A DNA stretch of 13,713 nt from Patescibacteria group bacterium (GCA_018818145.1 JAHIST010000054.1:1-13713), one strand, 5' to 3'. Positions 1 to 6,574 are shown, counted from the first letter of the stretch. The notes: generated by a model from the sequence alone, not told the origin. Numbers and translations: made by a program.

Positions 1-654
1 ATATTGCCTCAAAATACTAATGATAGAGAAAAAAATTTCATAAGATTACTTCAGCATTTAAGAGGAGCTAATGATTGGGAAGTATATGAAAGAGCTAGGA
101 TGTTATATATTTTATGGGGAAAAAAAGGATATACAGAAGAAGAATTACAAAGTCAAACTAAATTAAGTAAAAATGAAATAAGAAAATGGAAGATAGCATA
201 CGAAAACATGACAAATCAGTTTTTGCCAGAATATGGATCTCAAGCGGATGCTCTTAATAAATTTTCATATTTTGTTGAGTATGAAAATCCCAAAATAAAG
301 CAAGGGATGGAGGATGTTGGATTATCAATAAAAGATTTTTGTAAATGGATTGGCACTGGCGAAATAAAACGAGCGCAAGACGTTAGAAATCTCCGGAAAA
401 TATTCGAAAACGAAAAAGCAAAAGAAATGATTGTTCAATGTGGATACAGATGTGCAATTGATGAATTGAGTGTGGCTAGGCCAGGGTTTTCTTCAAGGCT
501 TTTCGAAGCTGTGGAGGAAGTGATAGAAGGATTAAAAAATATGCATAGATTCGAAGAAGAAGAAATAATCGAGGGAGAGAATCCTCAAAGAAGGAAGTTG
601 TTAAAAAATCTTCATTGTGCCCTAGATAAGCTAGTTAAGCAATTTAAAAAATAA
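1..654 (+). CDS. ParB/sulfiredoxin-like protein, C-terminal part (5' end outside window)
   Basis: The reading frame is open through base 1, so the apparent TTG start at base 4 is probably not the real start. The visible part aligns without gaps over its first ~50 residues to the middle of the complete ParB-like protein at 2509-3495: both begin this stretch with I-L, share W and E-x-A/G positions, and have a matching G-Y-T/S turn. Further on, both carry the identical pentapeptide AQDVR (373-387 here, 3217-3231 there) after G-E/Q-I/V. The missing N-terminus is therefore expected to be a ParB/Srx fold domain lying upstream. The visible part is mostly charged alpha-helix and probably corresponds to the HTH-like and C-terminal helices. 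It ends one base before the next ATG, so it is co-transcribed with the nuclease-like gene. The paralogy is seen in the sequence; the ParB assignment of this copy is inferred from its partner. Function is unknown. Confidence 0.6.
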   Translation: MLPQNTNDREKNFIRLLQHLRGANDWEVYERARMLYILWGKKGYTEEELQSQTKLSKNEIRKWKIAYENMTNQFLPEYGSQADALNKFSYFVEYENPKIKQGMEDVGLSIKDFCKWIGTGEIKRAQDVRNLRKIFENEKAKEMIVQCGYRCAIDELSVARPGFSSRLFEAVEEVIEGLKNMHRFEEEEIIEGENPQRRKLLKNLHCALDKLVKQFKK

Positions 655-655
655 T

Positions 656-1084
656 ATGGCCTCGAGATCTCATCAATTAATAGCAGGACTTGTGGCCCGG
701 AAAATGCGATTAGGCGGATATGAGGTAGTCAGTTTCGATGGGAACGAAGGTTTGATAGCTAATATTTCTTTAAATGTTCCGCCGATAATTAAGAAACATA
801 GGCCCGATGTTATTGGAATTAATATAAGAAATAAAAAGATATGTATTGGAGAAGCAAAAACAGACTCTGATTTAAGCTCCAAAAGGACAAGAGAGCAGTT
901 TAGAGATTATTCTAATTTGATTACAAAATCTGGAAATTTATGCGAATTGATTATAGGTATACCGCGGTCTTCAGAAAAGAAATTAAGAAAAATTTTGTTA
1001 TACTTAGACCTAATCGGAAAGAATAATATTTCATATGTTTGGATGCCAGATGAACTTTTATCAAAAAAAGAAAATGAATTTTGA
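656..1084 (+). CDS. small PD-(D/E)XK nuclease-like protein
   Basis: This 142-residue protein has a compact restriction-endonuclease-like signature. RPDVIG places an aspartate at residue 51, a short beta strand follows, and IGEAKT gives E66-A-K68, which together make D-x14-E-x-K. A helix with R/Q residues follows (REQFRDYSN) and then a hydrophobic strand (CELIIGIP), the usual core order of the fold. The family cuts or binds DNA using a metal ion held by the D and E. Closest in style are VRR-NUC, Holliday-resolvase-like and Card1-like small nucleases, but I cannot choose among them. The ATG lies one base after the upstream stop, and the 3' end overlaps the likely SNF2 start by 11 bp, so translation is probably coupled. 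A small nuclease next to an SNF2 ATPase is typical of phage and mobile-element replication or defence modules. Catalysis is inferred from motifs only. Confidence 0.65.
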   Translation: MASRSHQLIAGLVARKMRLGGYEVVSFDGNEGLIANISLNVPPIIKKHRPDVIGINIRNKKICIGEAKTDSDLSSKRTREQFRDYSNLITKSGNLCELIIGIPRSSEKKLRKILLYLDLIGKNNISYVWMPDELLSKKENEF

Positions 1085-2498
1085 TTTTTCTTCAAAAACA
1101 AAACCATTGGAGCATCAGATAGAAGCTACAGAATTTGTCAAAATAAGAAAAGAAATTCCTTTGTTTGATGAACAAGGATTAGGAAAAAGTAAGATTGTCA
1201 TCGATGCACTTTGTGATAATATGAGACAGGGGATAATTGATTCTGTTTTGATAATATGCAAAAAGACTTTATTAAAAACATGGGAGAGAGAAATATTTAA
1301 ACATAGTCATTTAAGATCGAATGTAATTAGCGGCGCTAGAAGAAAAAGGGGGCGTTCCTTCATGCATTTTTCGCATTTTCACATAATAAATTATGAGTCT
1401 GTTAGTCAAGAATTAGAAAAAATTAAAGTATTTCTTGGATTATATAAATTTGCAATTGTGCTTGATGAGTCTACTGCGATTAAAAATCCACAATCAAAAA
1501 CAGCTCAATCAATTTTTGAGATAAAAAATTTAGCAATTAAAAAAATAATTATTACAGGGACTCCATTGCCAAACAGGCCTGAAGATCTCTGGTCTCAATT
1601 TTATTTTTTAGATGATGGAAAAACATTAGGGTCTAATTTTAAGGATTTCAAAAGTAAGTTTTACATAAGATTAAAAGGCGAAGGATCGTTAAGAAAATAT
1701 GAACATGAGTTATCGGAGTTACGAGATCAAATTAACAAAGTTTCGATAAGAAGAACAAAAAGTGTATTGGAGTTGCCAGAAAAGATTTATACTGATGTTT
1801 TTGTTACGCTCGATAGAGAACAGAAAATAATATACGAAGATCTAAGAAAAAAATTATATGTTGAAATCAAAAAAACGGATGGCTCGGTAATAAGAAAAAA
1901 AATAGAAAATTATTTAGTAAAATTATTAAGATTAACGCAAATTGCAAGCAATCCCGGTCTTATTGATGAATCTTACAATTCTATACCCGTAAAATTTCGT
2001 AAGTTGGATAGTATTCTTAAAGAAATATTAAAAGACGAAAAGGCAATTGTTTGGTCGAGTTTTAGGAGAAATATAAGAACATTGAAAAAAAGATATCAAA
2101 ATTACGGCGCACAAATGCTATTTGGAGAAATGTCAATCGATGATAGAAATAAAGTCGTAGATAAATTTATGAACGATGAAGAATGTAAATTGCTTATTGC
2201 AAATCCTGCTGCAGCTAAAGAGGGGTTAACGTTGACAGCAGCTAATAATGCAATCTATCTAGATAGAAGTTTTAAGATGGACGATTATATTCAATCCCAG
2301 GATCGTATCCACAGGATTGGCCAAGAAAAAAAATGTAAAATTATTAAAATTATTGCAAAAGATACAATTGACGAGTATACAGATGAAATATTGCAGAAGA
2401 AATTTTTATTAGCGCAATTCACTCTTGGTGATATTAAAACTCTCGAAACCAAAGAAAAATTTCTTACAAAATATGATTTATTAAAAATCTTAGGATAA
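1074..2498 (+). CDS. SNF2-family helicase-like ATPase (DEST variant)
   Basis: This 474-residue protein has both RecA-like lobes of superfamily 2. From the ATG at 1074, a Q-like motif (PLEHQIEA, ~11-18) is followed by Walker A DEQGLGKS (32-39), Walker B D131-E-S-T in place of DEAH, motif III TGTPLPNRPEDLW (from ~161), and motif VI QSQDRIHRIGQ (407-417) with both arginines. IHRIGQ is diagnostic of SNF2 ATPases, which translocate on double-stranded DNA without necessarily unwinding it. The protein lacks accessory domains, as in short phage and mobile-element versions. Upstream ATGs at 1035 and 1050 would lengthen the overlap with the nuclease gene. The start at 1074 gives a natural 11-bp overlap and places the Q motif near the N-terminus, although its ribosome-binding site is weak. 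The partner set suggests DNA scanning or remodelling for the neighbouring nuclease and ParB-like proteins, which is inference. Confidence 0.85.
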   Translation: MNFDFSSKTKPLEHQIEATEFVKIRKEIPLFDEQGLGKSKIVIDALCDNMRQGIIDSVLIICKKTLLKTWEREIFKHSHLRSNVISGARRKRGRSFMHFSHFHIINYESVSQELEKIKVFLGLYKFAIVLDESTAIKNPQSKTAQSIFEIKNLAIKKIIITGTPLPNRPEDLWSQFYFLDDGKTLGSNFKDFKSKFYIRLKGEGSLRKYEHELSELRDQINKVSIRRTKSVLELPEKIYTDVFVTLDREQKIIYEDLRKKLYVEIKKTDGSVIRKKIENYLVKLLRLTQIASNPGLIDESYNSIPVKFRKLDSILKEILKDEKAIVWSSFRRNIRTLKKRYQNYGAQMLFGEMSIDDRNKVVDKFMNDEECKLLIANPAAAKEGLTLTAANNAIYLDRSFKMDDYIQSQDRIHRIGQEKKCKIIKIIAKDTIDEYTDEILQKKFLLAQFTLGDIKTLETKEKFLTKYDLLKILG

Positions 2499-2508
2499 AT
2501 TTAATATT

Positions 2509-3495
2509 ATGATACAAGAAAATAAGCCTTACATTGATTTAGGTGGAGAAAGAATACCTGTTGAATATAAAAAATTGGACATTTTTGAATTAAAATTTTA
2601 TCCAGAAAATCCAAGGATACTGTCTATTGTGATGCAAAAACCAAAAATGAAGACAAGCGACGAGTTGATAGATAAAGAATTATTTGAGAGAAATGAAACA
2701 CGTAAATTAAGCCGCTCAATAGAGAAGCATGGTGGTCTAATACATCCGGTAATTGTATATAATAATTTTGTGCTTGAAGGCAATACTCGCTTATGTTGTT
2801 TTAGACATTTATACAACGAATCGAAAGAAGAAAAATGGAGATTTATTAATTGTCAGATTATTTTAGCAAAAGAATTAAATAAAGAAAAAATTGACAGCTT
2901 ATTAGGAAGTGAGCACATTATTGGCAAAATAGAATGGGGTACTTTTGAAAAGGGTTGTTGGATGGAAAAGATGCTCGATGAAGATGGATATTCAATAGAA
3001 ACAGTTAAAGAAATAGTCAATCATTCAGAAAAATGGATTCAAGATCACGTATGGGCTTATAAGACTATGGTAGAAGAAAAAATAAAAGATAAAGATAAAT
3101 TTAGTCATTTTGTACAAGTTAAGGCAAATGCTGAAATTTGGAAGATAAAGAGAAATAAAGATACGGAAATTATATCAAAAGTCATAAAATATATTAAAAA
3201 TGGACAAGTGCCAACAGCGCAAGATGTGCGTAAAATTCCTAAATTATGGCTTGATAGAAAATCGAAAAGAAAATTGGAAGAGGGCGAAAAAGTAGATCAA
3301 GCTTACTATGAACAAAAAGCGAGGGATATTACCCTGACATCAACTTTTCTTCGCGATGCTGAAGAATTAACCAAGAAGATGCGCGATCTCACTATAGAAA
3401 AAAGAGATGAAATAAAAAAAGATGGTCAGGCAAAATTTATAATTGGAAAACTTACAAAAGAATGTACAAAATTAAGTAAAGAACTAGGGGTCTAA
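2509..3495 (+). CDS. ParB/sulfiredoxin-like domain protein
   Basis: This 328-residue protein has an N-terminal ParB/Srx fold: LxFYPENPRI (to residue 37), a helix with LSRSIEKHGGLIHPVIV, and the family's signature loop as VLEGNTRLCCFR (E90-G-N-T-R94), equivalent to the EGxRR-A nucleotide-binding loop of ParB-like CTPases. The middle (~140-190, WGTFEKGCWMEKML onward) is helical and HTH-like; the C-terminus is highly charged and probably coiled. It is longer than a bare Srx domain and lacks the usual ParB CTP motif GxxRxxA in exact form, so it is unlikely to be a chromosome-segregation ParB; no parA lies beside it. ParB-like proteins of this sort often sit in mobile elements beside PAPS-reductase-like, methyltransferase or DNA-modification genes. 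It lies 10 bp after the SNF2 gene and 10 bp before the radical SAM gene. A second paralogue lies at the left edge. Confidence 0.75.
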   Translation: MIQENKPYIDLGGERIPVEYKKLDIFELKFYPENPRILSIVMQKPKMKTSDELIDKELFERNETRKLSRSIEKHGGLIHPVIVYNNFVLEGNTRLCCFRHLYNESKEEKWRFINCQIILAKELNKEKIDSLLGSEHIIGKIEWGTFEKGCWMEKMLDEDGYSIETVKEIVNHSEKWIQDHVWAYKTMVEEKIKDKDKFSHFVQVKANAEIWKIKRNKDTEIISKVIKYIKNGQVPTAQDVRKIPKLWLDRKSKRKLEEGEKVDQAYYEQKARDITLTSTFLRDAEELTKKMRDLTIEKRDEIKKDGQAKFIIGKLTKECTKLSKELGV

Positions 3496-3505
3496 AAAAT
3501 TTTAT

Positions 3506-4861
3506 ATGCACATTCTATTGGTTGAACCAAATTTTCCATATCCTACCAAAAGTAAGAATAAGGCCAATGGAGTACATAAAAATTTCGTACCCATTGGCCT
3601 TTTAAAGCTCGGTAACTATCACAAATCTCTTGGTGATAAAGTAAAATTAGTTAGGGGGAAAAAGACAAAAAAAGAAATAGATTATTTTAAACCTGTAAAA
3701 ATTTTAATTACTTCGCTTTTTACTTATTGGTCAAAATATGTATGGGATACAGTTGAATATTATAGGAAGTTGTTTCCTAAAGCAAAAATAATAATTGGTG
3801 GAGTTTATGTCACATTGCATCACGAAACAGAAGAATTTAAAAATTTAGCCAGAAAATATAAAGTAAATTATGAAAAAGGGGTAAATCAAAATGCAGAGAA
3901 TTTTTTGCCAGATTATTCCCTTATTGAAGGGAAGATTGATTATCATGTTATGCACGGTATGAGGGGGTGTATAAGAAGGTGTAAATTTTGTGGTACCTGG
4001 AAAATCGAACCAAAAATGACTTATAAAAATGCGGATGAAATTATAAAGGAAATCATTAAAGTCGGAAAAAATAGAGTTATATTTTATGATAATAATTTCT
4101 TAGCAAATCCGCATAAAAAAGAAATTCTAAAGGAGATAGTAAATTTAAGAATCAATGGAAGACCTGTATCGTTTGAATCACAAAGTGGATTTGACGGTAG
4201 ACTACTTAGTGCAGAACCAGATTTAGCAGTCATGTTAAAAAAAGCAAGATTTTATAATATAAGAATTGCATGGGACAATGATTTAAAAGACGCAAAACTC
4301 ATAAAAAAACAATTAGTTCATTTATTGAAAGCTGGTTATCCATCAAAAGATATCGCTGTATTCATGATATATAATTTCGACACACCCTATGAAGCAATGT
4401 TAAAAAAATTAGAATATTGTAAAAAATGGGGGGTACAAGTTGCGGATTGTCGATATCGTCCGTTAGAATCTGCAAGCGACAATTTTCAGCCGAGTATGTG
4501 GAGAAGGGGGCAAACAGAAAAAGATTATTATATTCACACTAAAGTTGGTTGGTCGGATACTAAAATAAGAGATTTTAGGAAAAGAGCGCGGCAGCACAAT
4601 ATTGAAATTAGATATGATCATCCCTATAATAAAAAAATGGAAAAATGGAGTGCTATTCATAATACATTTAAATTTTTTAAGATAGGAAGGCCTCCGCAGA
4701 TAAACAAAATTGAAAATAGTAAATTTTTACAGATGAGAGTCGATTTATTAAACCGGTTAAAAAATTTATATAAAAAAAATAATTTGGAGCCACCTAATTT
4801 AAAGAATATTTCTATAAAAGGAATAAACGAGTTTCTAAATAATTTTATAAAAAGAGAATAA
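3506..4861 (+). CDS. radical SAM protein with B12-binding-like N-terminal domain
   Basis: This 451-residue protein has an N-terminal Rossmann-like region (HILLVEPNFPYP; PIGLLKLGNYHKSLGD; VKILITSLFTYW; AKIIIGGVYVT) laid out like a cobalamin-binding domain. It is followed by the 4Fe-4S radical SAM motif C155-x3-C159-x2-C162 in GMRGCIRRCKFCGTW. A glycine-poor beta/alpha barrel follows with FYDNNFLANP, a typical strand-loop of B12-type radical SAM enzymes. I do not see the DxHxxG cobalamin-ligand motif, so B12 may bind base-off or not at all. Radical SAM enzymes use SAM and an iron-sulfur cluster to generate a 5'-deoxyadenosyl radical; this family includes methylthiotransferases, methyltransferases and ring-rearranging enzymes, and the substrate here cannot be told. 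As the last gene of a ParB-nuclease-SNF2-ParB run, a nucleic-acid substrate or a made-to-order nucleotide is plausible but inferred. An odd hairpin lies in its first 35 codons. Confidence 0.8.
   Translation: MHILLVEPNFPYPTKSKNKANGVHKNFVPIGLLKLGNYHKSLGDKVKLVRGKKTKKEIDYFKPVKILITSLFTYWSKYVWDTVEYYRKLFPKAKIIIGGVYVTLHHETEEFKNLARKYKVNYEKGVNQNAENFLPDYSLIEGKIDYHVMHGMRGCIRRCKFCGTWKIEPKMTYKNADEIIKEIIKVGKNRVIFYDNNFLANPHKKEILKEIVNLRINGRPVSFESQSGFDGRLLSAEPDLAVMLKKARFYNIRIAWDNDLKDAKLIKKQLVHLLKAGYPSKDIAVFMIYNFDTPYEAMLKKLEYCKKWGVQVADCRYRPLESASDNFQPSMWRRGQTEKDYYIHTKVGWSDTKIRDFRKRARQHNIEIRYDHPYNKKMEKWSAIHNTFKFFKIGRPPQINKIENSKFLQMRVDLLNRLKNLYKKNNLEPPNLKNISIKGINEFLNNFIKRE
3560..3603 (+). promoter_or_regulatory. 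intragenic terminator-like hairpin in radical SAM gene
   Basis: The 11-bp arms AAGGCCAATGG (3560-3570) and CCATTGGCCTT (3591-3601) are perfect complements. After one bulged A the stem extends by GTAC/GTAC (3572-3575, 3587-3590), leaving an 11-nt A/T loop, and TTTT follows at 3600-3603. That is the form of a rho-independent terminator, yet it lies ~55 nt inside an intact reading frame. It could act as an attenuator, an RNA-processing site or a transcription pause. The short T-run makes strong termination uncertain. Confidence 0.5.
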
Positions 4862-4873
4862 TTAATTTAAAAT

Positions 4874-4972
4874 ATGTTAATTGAGCGAACTAGAAATATT
4901 TTTGACCCCAAGTCAAAAAAGCCGTATGAATTAAGTCGGCCAAAGATAGTATTGTCTAATTCGTACGAATAG
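4874..4972 (+). pseudogene. 32-codon remnant, possibly the 5' end of a CPR PD-(D/E)XK-type gene
   Basis: An ATG-started frame of 32 codons reads ERTRNIFDPKSKKPYELSR then PKI before running into unrelated residues and a stop. From memory, Patescibacteria carry a conserved nuclease-like protein whose N-terminus has this form, continuing as a cysteine-containing FLxCPRCFYLD stretch that is absent here. The identity therefore rests on recall and on a short match. If right, the gene was cut after ~25 codons. The break point coincides with one copy of an 18-bp repeat (4962-4979) that recurs before the kinase gene. It could instead be a real small protein. Confidence 0.4.
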
Positions 4973-4979
4973 GTAAATA
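4962..4979 (+). repeat. 18-bp direct repeat, copy 1
   Basis: CGTACGAATAGGTAAATA here and CGAACGAATAGGTAAATA at 5822-5839 differ at one base. The two copies are 860 bp apart and bound the segment carrying the exonuclease gene. AGGTAAATA before an ATG also resembles a ribosome-binding site, which may explain part of the conservation at the second copy. Confidence 0.7.
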
Positions 4980-4994
4980 CAAAAATATAAGGAA

Positions 4995-5014
4995 ATAAAT
5001 AAAAACTTATTTAT
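4995..5014 (+). promoter_or_regulatory. AT hairpin between RBS and exonuclease start codon
   Basis: ATAAATAA (4995-5002) and TTATTTAT (5007-5014) form a perfect 8-bp stem with an AAAC loop ending directly before the ATG at 5015. The only ribosome-binding-like sequence, AAGGA (4989-4993), is otherwise too far away (~21 nt). Folding would bring it beside the start codon. The stem is all A-U and weak, so any control function is a guess. Confidence 0.35.
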
Positions 5015-5629
5015 ATGCAAAAAATTTTCTTAGATATCGAGACTCTTCCTGCTCCGGAAGAATGCAGGCAGGATTTAGAATTGTTATTTAAAAAAGAAAA
5101 AGAGAAAAAAGGTAAAGCAAATATTGATTTTGAAGAATACCTAGAAGAGTTTTCTTTTGACGGCACATTCGGCCGGATCTTATGCATTGCTTATGCCATA
5201 GATGACGGACCGATGGAGGTTTTATGTTCCGATGACGCGGGCGAGGCGGCAATGCTGGGAAAATTCTGGGAAATTGCCGGTATTTGCGATCTTTTTATAG
5301 GCCATAACGTAATGGATTTTGATTTGAGATTTATTTATCAACGTTCAATAATTAACGGTGTCAGGCCCAGCAAGGACTTGAATTTCGCCAGATACAGGAA
5401 TTTTCCTATTTTTGATACAATGAAAGAATGGGTTAGATGGGGGCGCGATTCTGTTGGTTTGGAAAAATTAGCCTTGTCTTTAAAAATTCCGACGCCCAAA
5501 GAGGGTATTGACGGATCGCAGGTTTGTAAATTCTATAAAGCCGGAAAAGTAAAAGAGATTTTAGAATATTGCAAGCGGGATGTAGAGACAACGAGAAAGG
5601 TTTATAAAAGAATGATATTCGAAAACTAG
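5015..5629 (+). CDS. DEDDy 3'-5' exonuclease, PolB-exonuclease-like
   Basis: This 204-residue protein has all three exonuclease motifs of the DnaQ/RNase H-like fold: Exo I FLDIETLP with D7 and E9, Exo II GHNVMDFDLRF with N98 and D101/D103, and Exo III YCKRDV with Y185 and D189, making it the DEDDy type. Such enzymes remove nucleotides from the 3' end using two metal ions. The size and the IETLP start match the stand-alone 'predicted 3'-5' exonuclease related to PolB' family rather than DnaQ, and no polymerase domain is fused. It likely acts in DNA repair or proofreading; the exact role is unknown. Its base composition is between the AT-rich cassette and the chromosomal genes. It lies alone between two copies of an 18-bp repeat, suggesting it came in as a small separate unit. 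Length and motifs are complete. Confidence 0.85.
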   Translation: MQKIFLDIETLPAPEECRQDLELLFKKEKEKKGKANIDFEEYLEEFSFDGTFGRILCIAYAIDDGPMEVLCSDDAGEAAMLGKFWEIAGICDLFIGHNVMDFDLRFIYQRSIINGVRPSKDLNFARYRNFPIFDTMKEWVRWGRDSVGLEKLALSLKIPTPKEGIDGSQVCKFYKAGKVKEILEYCKRDVETTRKVYKRMIFEN

Positions 5630-5695
5630 AGGCAGAAAAGAGGCAGAAAAGGTGTCCCTCCTTCGCATGAATGCTTCGGAAGGGCGAGGCAGTCC

Positions 5696-5805
5696 CCGTT
5701 ATTTAACCCCACTCCCCATCGCTTCCCCAGTTAGATATAAATTCATCTAACGGGTCAGGCGGCCGTCACCCATTGCATTGTACAATTCTATGGAATTGTC
5801 CTATG
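5696..5805 (+). repeat. 110-bp two-hairpin intergenic repeat, copy 1
   Basis: The 110 bases match 6463-6572 with three mismatches at a constant 767-bp offset. Two perfect hairpins are inside: GTTAGAT/ATCTAAC with an 8-nt loop (5730-5751, extended by CCC/GGG past a bulged A), and ACAATTC-TATG-GAATTGT (5782-5799). Upstream both copies share a GTCCCTCC stretch, then diverge. The unit has no reading frame and looks like a REP- or MITE-type element or a conserved RNA structure. The remaining bases of the 5630-5849 gap are G/C-rich short repeats (GGCAGGCAGGC). Confidence 0.85.
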
Positions 5806-5821
5806 TCTGTTGGCAGGCAGG

Positions 5822-5839
5822 CGAACGAATAGGTAAATA
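5822..5839 (+). repeat. 18-bp direct repeat, copy 2
   Basis: This is the partner of 4962-4979, with 17 of 18 bases identical. It ends just before the kinase gene, where AGGT (5831-5834) may also serve as its ribosome-binding site. Confidence 0.7.
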
Positions 5840-5849
5840 ATGATTTTTT

Positions 5850-6422
5850 ATGAAACATCTATTTATAACCGGCATTCCCTCCGCCGGTAAAAGTTATTTA
5901 GCCAAAAAAATCGCCAAAGCCACCGGCGCTGCGCATTTTGATATAGATGATTGGCGCGAAGAAATGCGAAAAGACCCGGAACTTGATAAATGGGTGCAGT
6001 TTTTTTGGAATAAGGATGAACAGATATATTGGAACCAGACAAGTTGTCTGAAGCATTGGCAGAATTTGAAAAATCAATCGGAAGCAATTTGGCCCGCCAT
6101 CGTTGCGCGGGTTAACGGTATTAAAAAATCCGGACAGCCGGCAATTTTTGAAGGAGTCAATATCTTGCCGCACCTGGCGGCTAAGGATCTGGATTTTTCG
6201 GGGGTTTGTTTGATAGGCGAGTCGGAAGAGATCATTTTTGAAAGGAATAAAAAAGCGCCGCGCTGGGGCAGCACCGAAGCGTTTCAGAAAAAAGAGGCCG
6301 AGATATTTTTTAACTGCGAGGGGCCGATTTATAAATCCGAATCTGAAAAACACGGCATTAAGGTTTTTTCCTTAGTTGGAGAGGCAAAGAAGGAGTTAAT
6401 GCGGCTGTGGAAACAAAAATAA
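5850..6422 (+). CDS. P-loop kinase-like protein
   Basis: This 190-residue protein begins almost at once with a strand and a Walker A loop, LFITGIPSAGKS (G8-S15), followed by FDIDDWREEM at ~32-41, where a substrate-side aspartate sits in many nucleoside/sugar kinases of the adenylate-kinase fold. AIFEGVNILPHL looks like the Walker B strand with E in place of D, and the lid-like stretch RNKKAPRWGS carries R/K residues expected to touch ATP phosphates. It probably transfers phosphate from ATP to a small molecule, or could act on a nucleic acid end; the substrate is unknown. The ATG at 5850 is the only start that keeps Walker A near the N-terminus; an out-of-frame ATG at 5840 sits at ideal spacing from AGGT. 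Repeats lie on both sides, separating it from its neighbours. Confidence 0.7.
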   Translation: MKHLFITGIPSAGKSYLAKKIAKATGAAHFDIDDWREEMRKDPELDKWVQFFWNKDEQIYWNQTSCLKHWQNLKNQSEAIWPAIVARVNGIKKSGQPAIFEGVNILPHLAAKDLDFSGVCLIGESEEIIFERNKKAPRWGSTEAFQKKEAEIFFNCEGPIYKSESEKHGIKVFSLVGEAKKELMRLWKQK

Positions 6423-6462
6423 TTATGAAAAAGGCGTCCCTCCATAGGCGGGCAGGCGGGTG

Positions 6463-6572
6463 CCGTTATTTAACCCCGCTCCCCATCGCTTCCCCAGTTA
6501 GATATAAATTCATCTAACGGGTCAGGCGCCCGTCACTCATTGCATTGTACAATTCTATGGAATTGTCCTATG
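6463..6572 (+). repeat. 110-bp two-hairpin intergenic repeat, copy 2
   Basis: Same unit as 5696-5805, with differences only at A/G, G/C and C/T single positions. Both hairpins are intact, which suggests either recent duplication or pressure to keep the structure. The 3' palindrome falls in a possible promoter for the ArsR-type gene. The flanking 6423-6462 is G/C-rich and otherwise featureless. Confidence 0.85.
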
Positions 6573-6574
6573 AT
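6545..6574 (+). promoter_or_regulatory. possible promoter with embedded palindrome for the ArsR-type gene
   Basis: TTGTAC (6545-6550) and TATGAT (6569-6574) are 18 bp apart; the -10 matches 5 of 6 consensus bases, the -35 only 3. The palindrome ACAATTCTATGGAATTGT (6549-6566) fills the spacer, a classic repressor-operator position. The other two copies of the palindrome lack such a good -10, so the operator reading is a hypothesis. Confidence 0.4.

Noticed and set aside
2509..3495. Chromosome-partitioning ParB
   Set aside because: There is no ParA and no parS-like site nearby, and the CTP-binding motif deviates; the operon context points elsewhere.
5840..5890. 16-codon frame with ideal AGGT spacing overlapping the kinase start
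   Set aside because: It is too short to judge, and the residues look like an out-of-frame reading of the kinase. The site is more likely just the kinase ribosome-binding region.
5898..6353. 151-codon open frame on the - strand opposite the kinase gene
   Set aside because: It lies wholly antisense to a gene with a clear Walker A, has no recognisable motif and no ribosome-binding site.
5850..6422. Reading the P-loop kinase as a phage-type hydroxymethyluracil DNA kinase that would join the radical SAM cassette
   Set aside because: It is separated by repeats and a gene remnant, has different composition, and no specific motif supports a DNA-base substrate.
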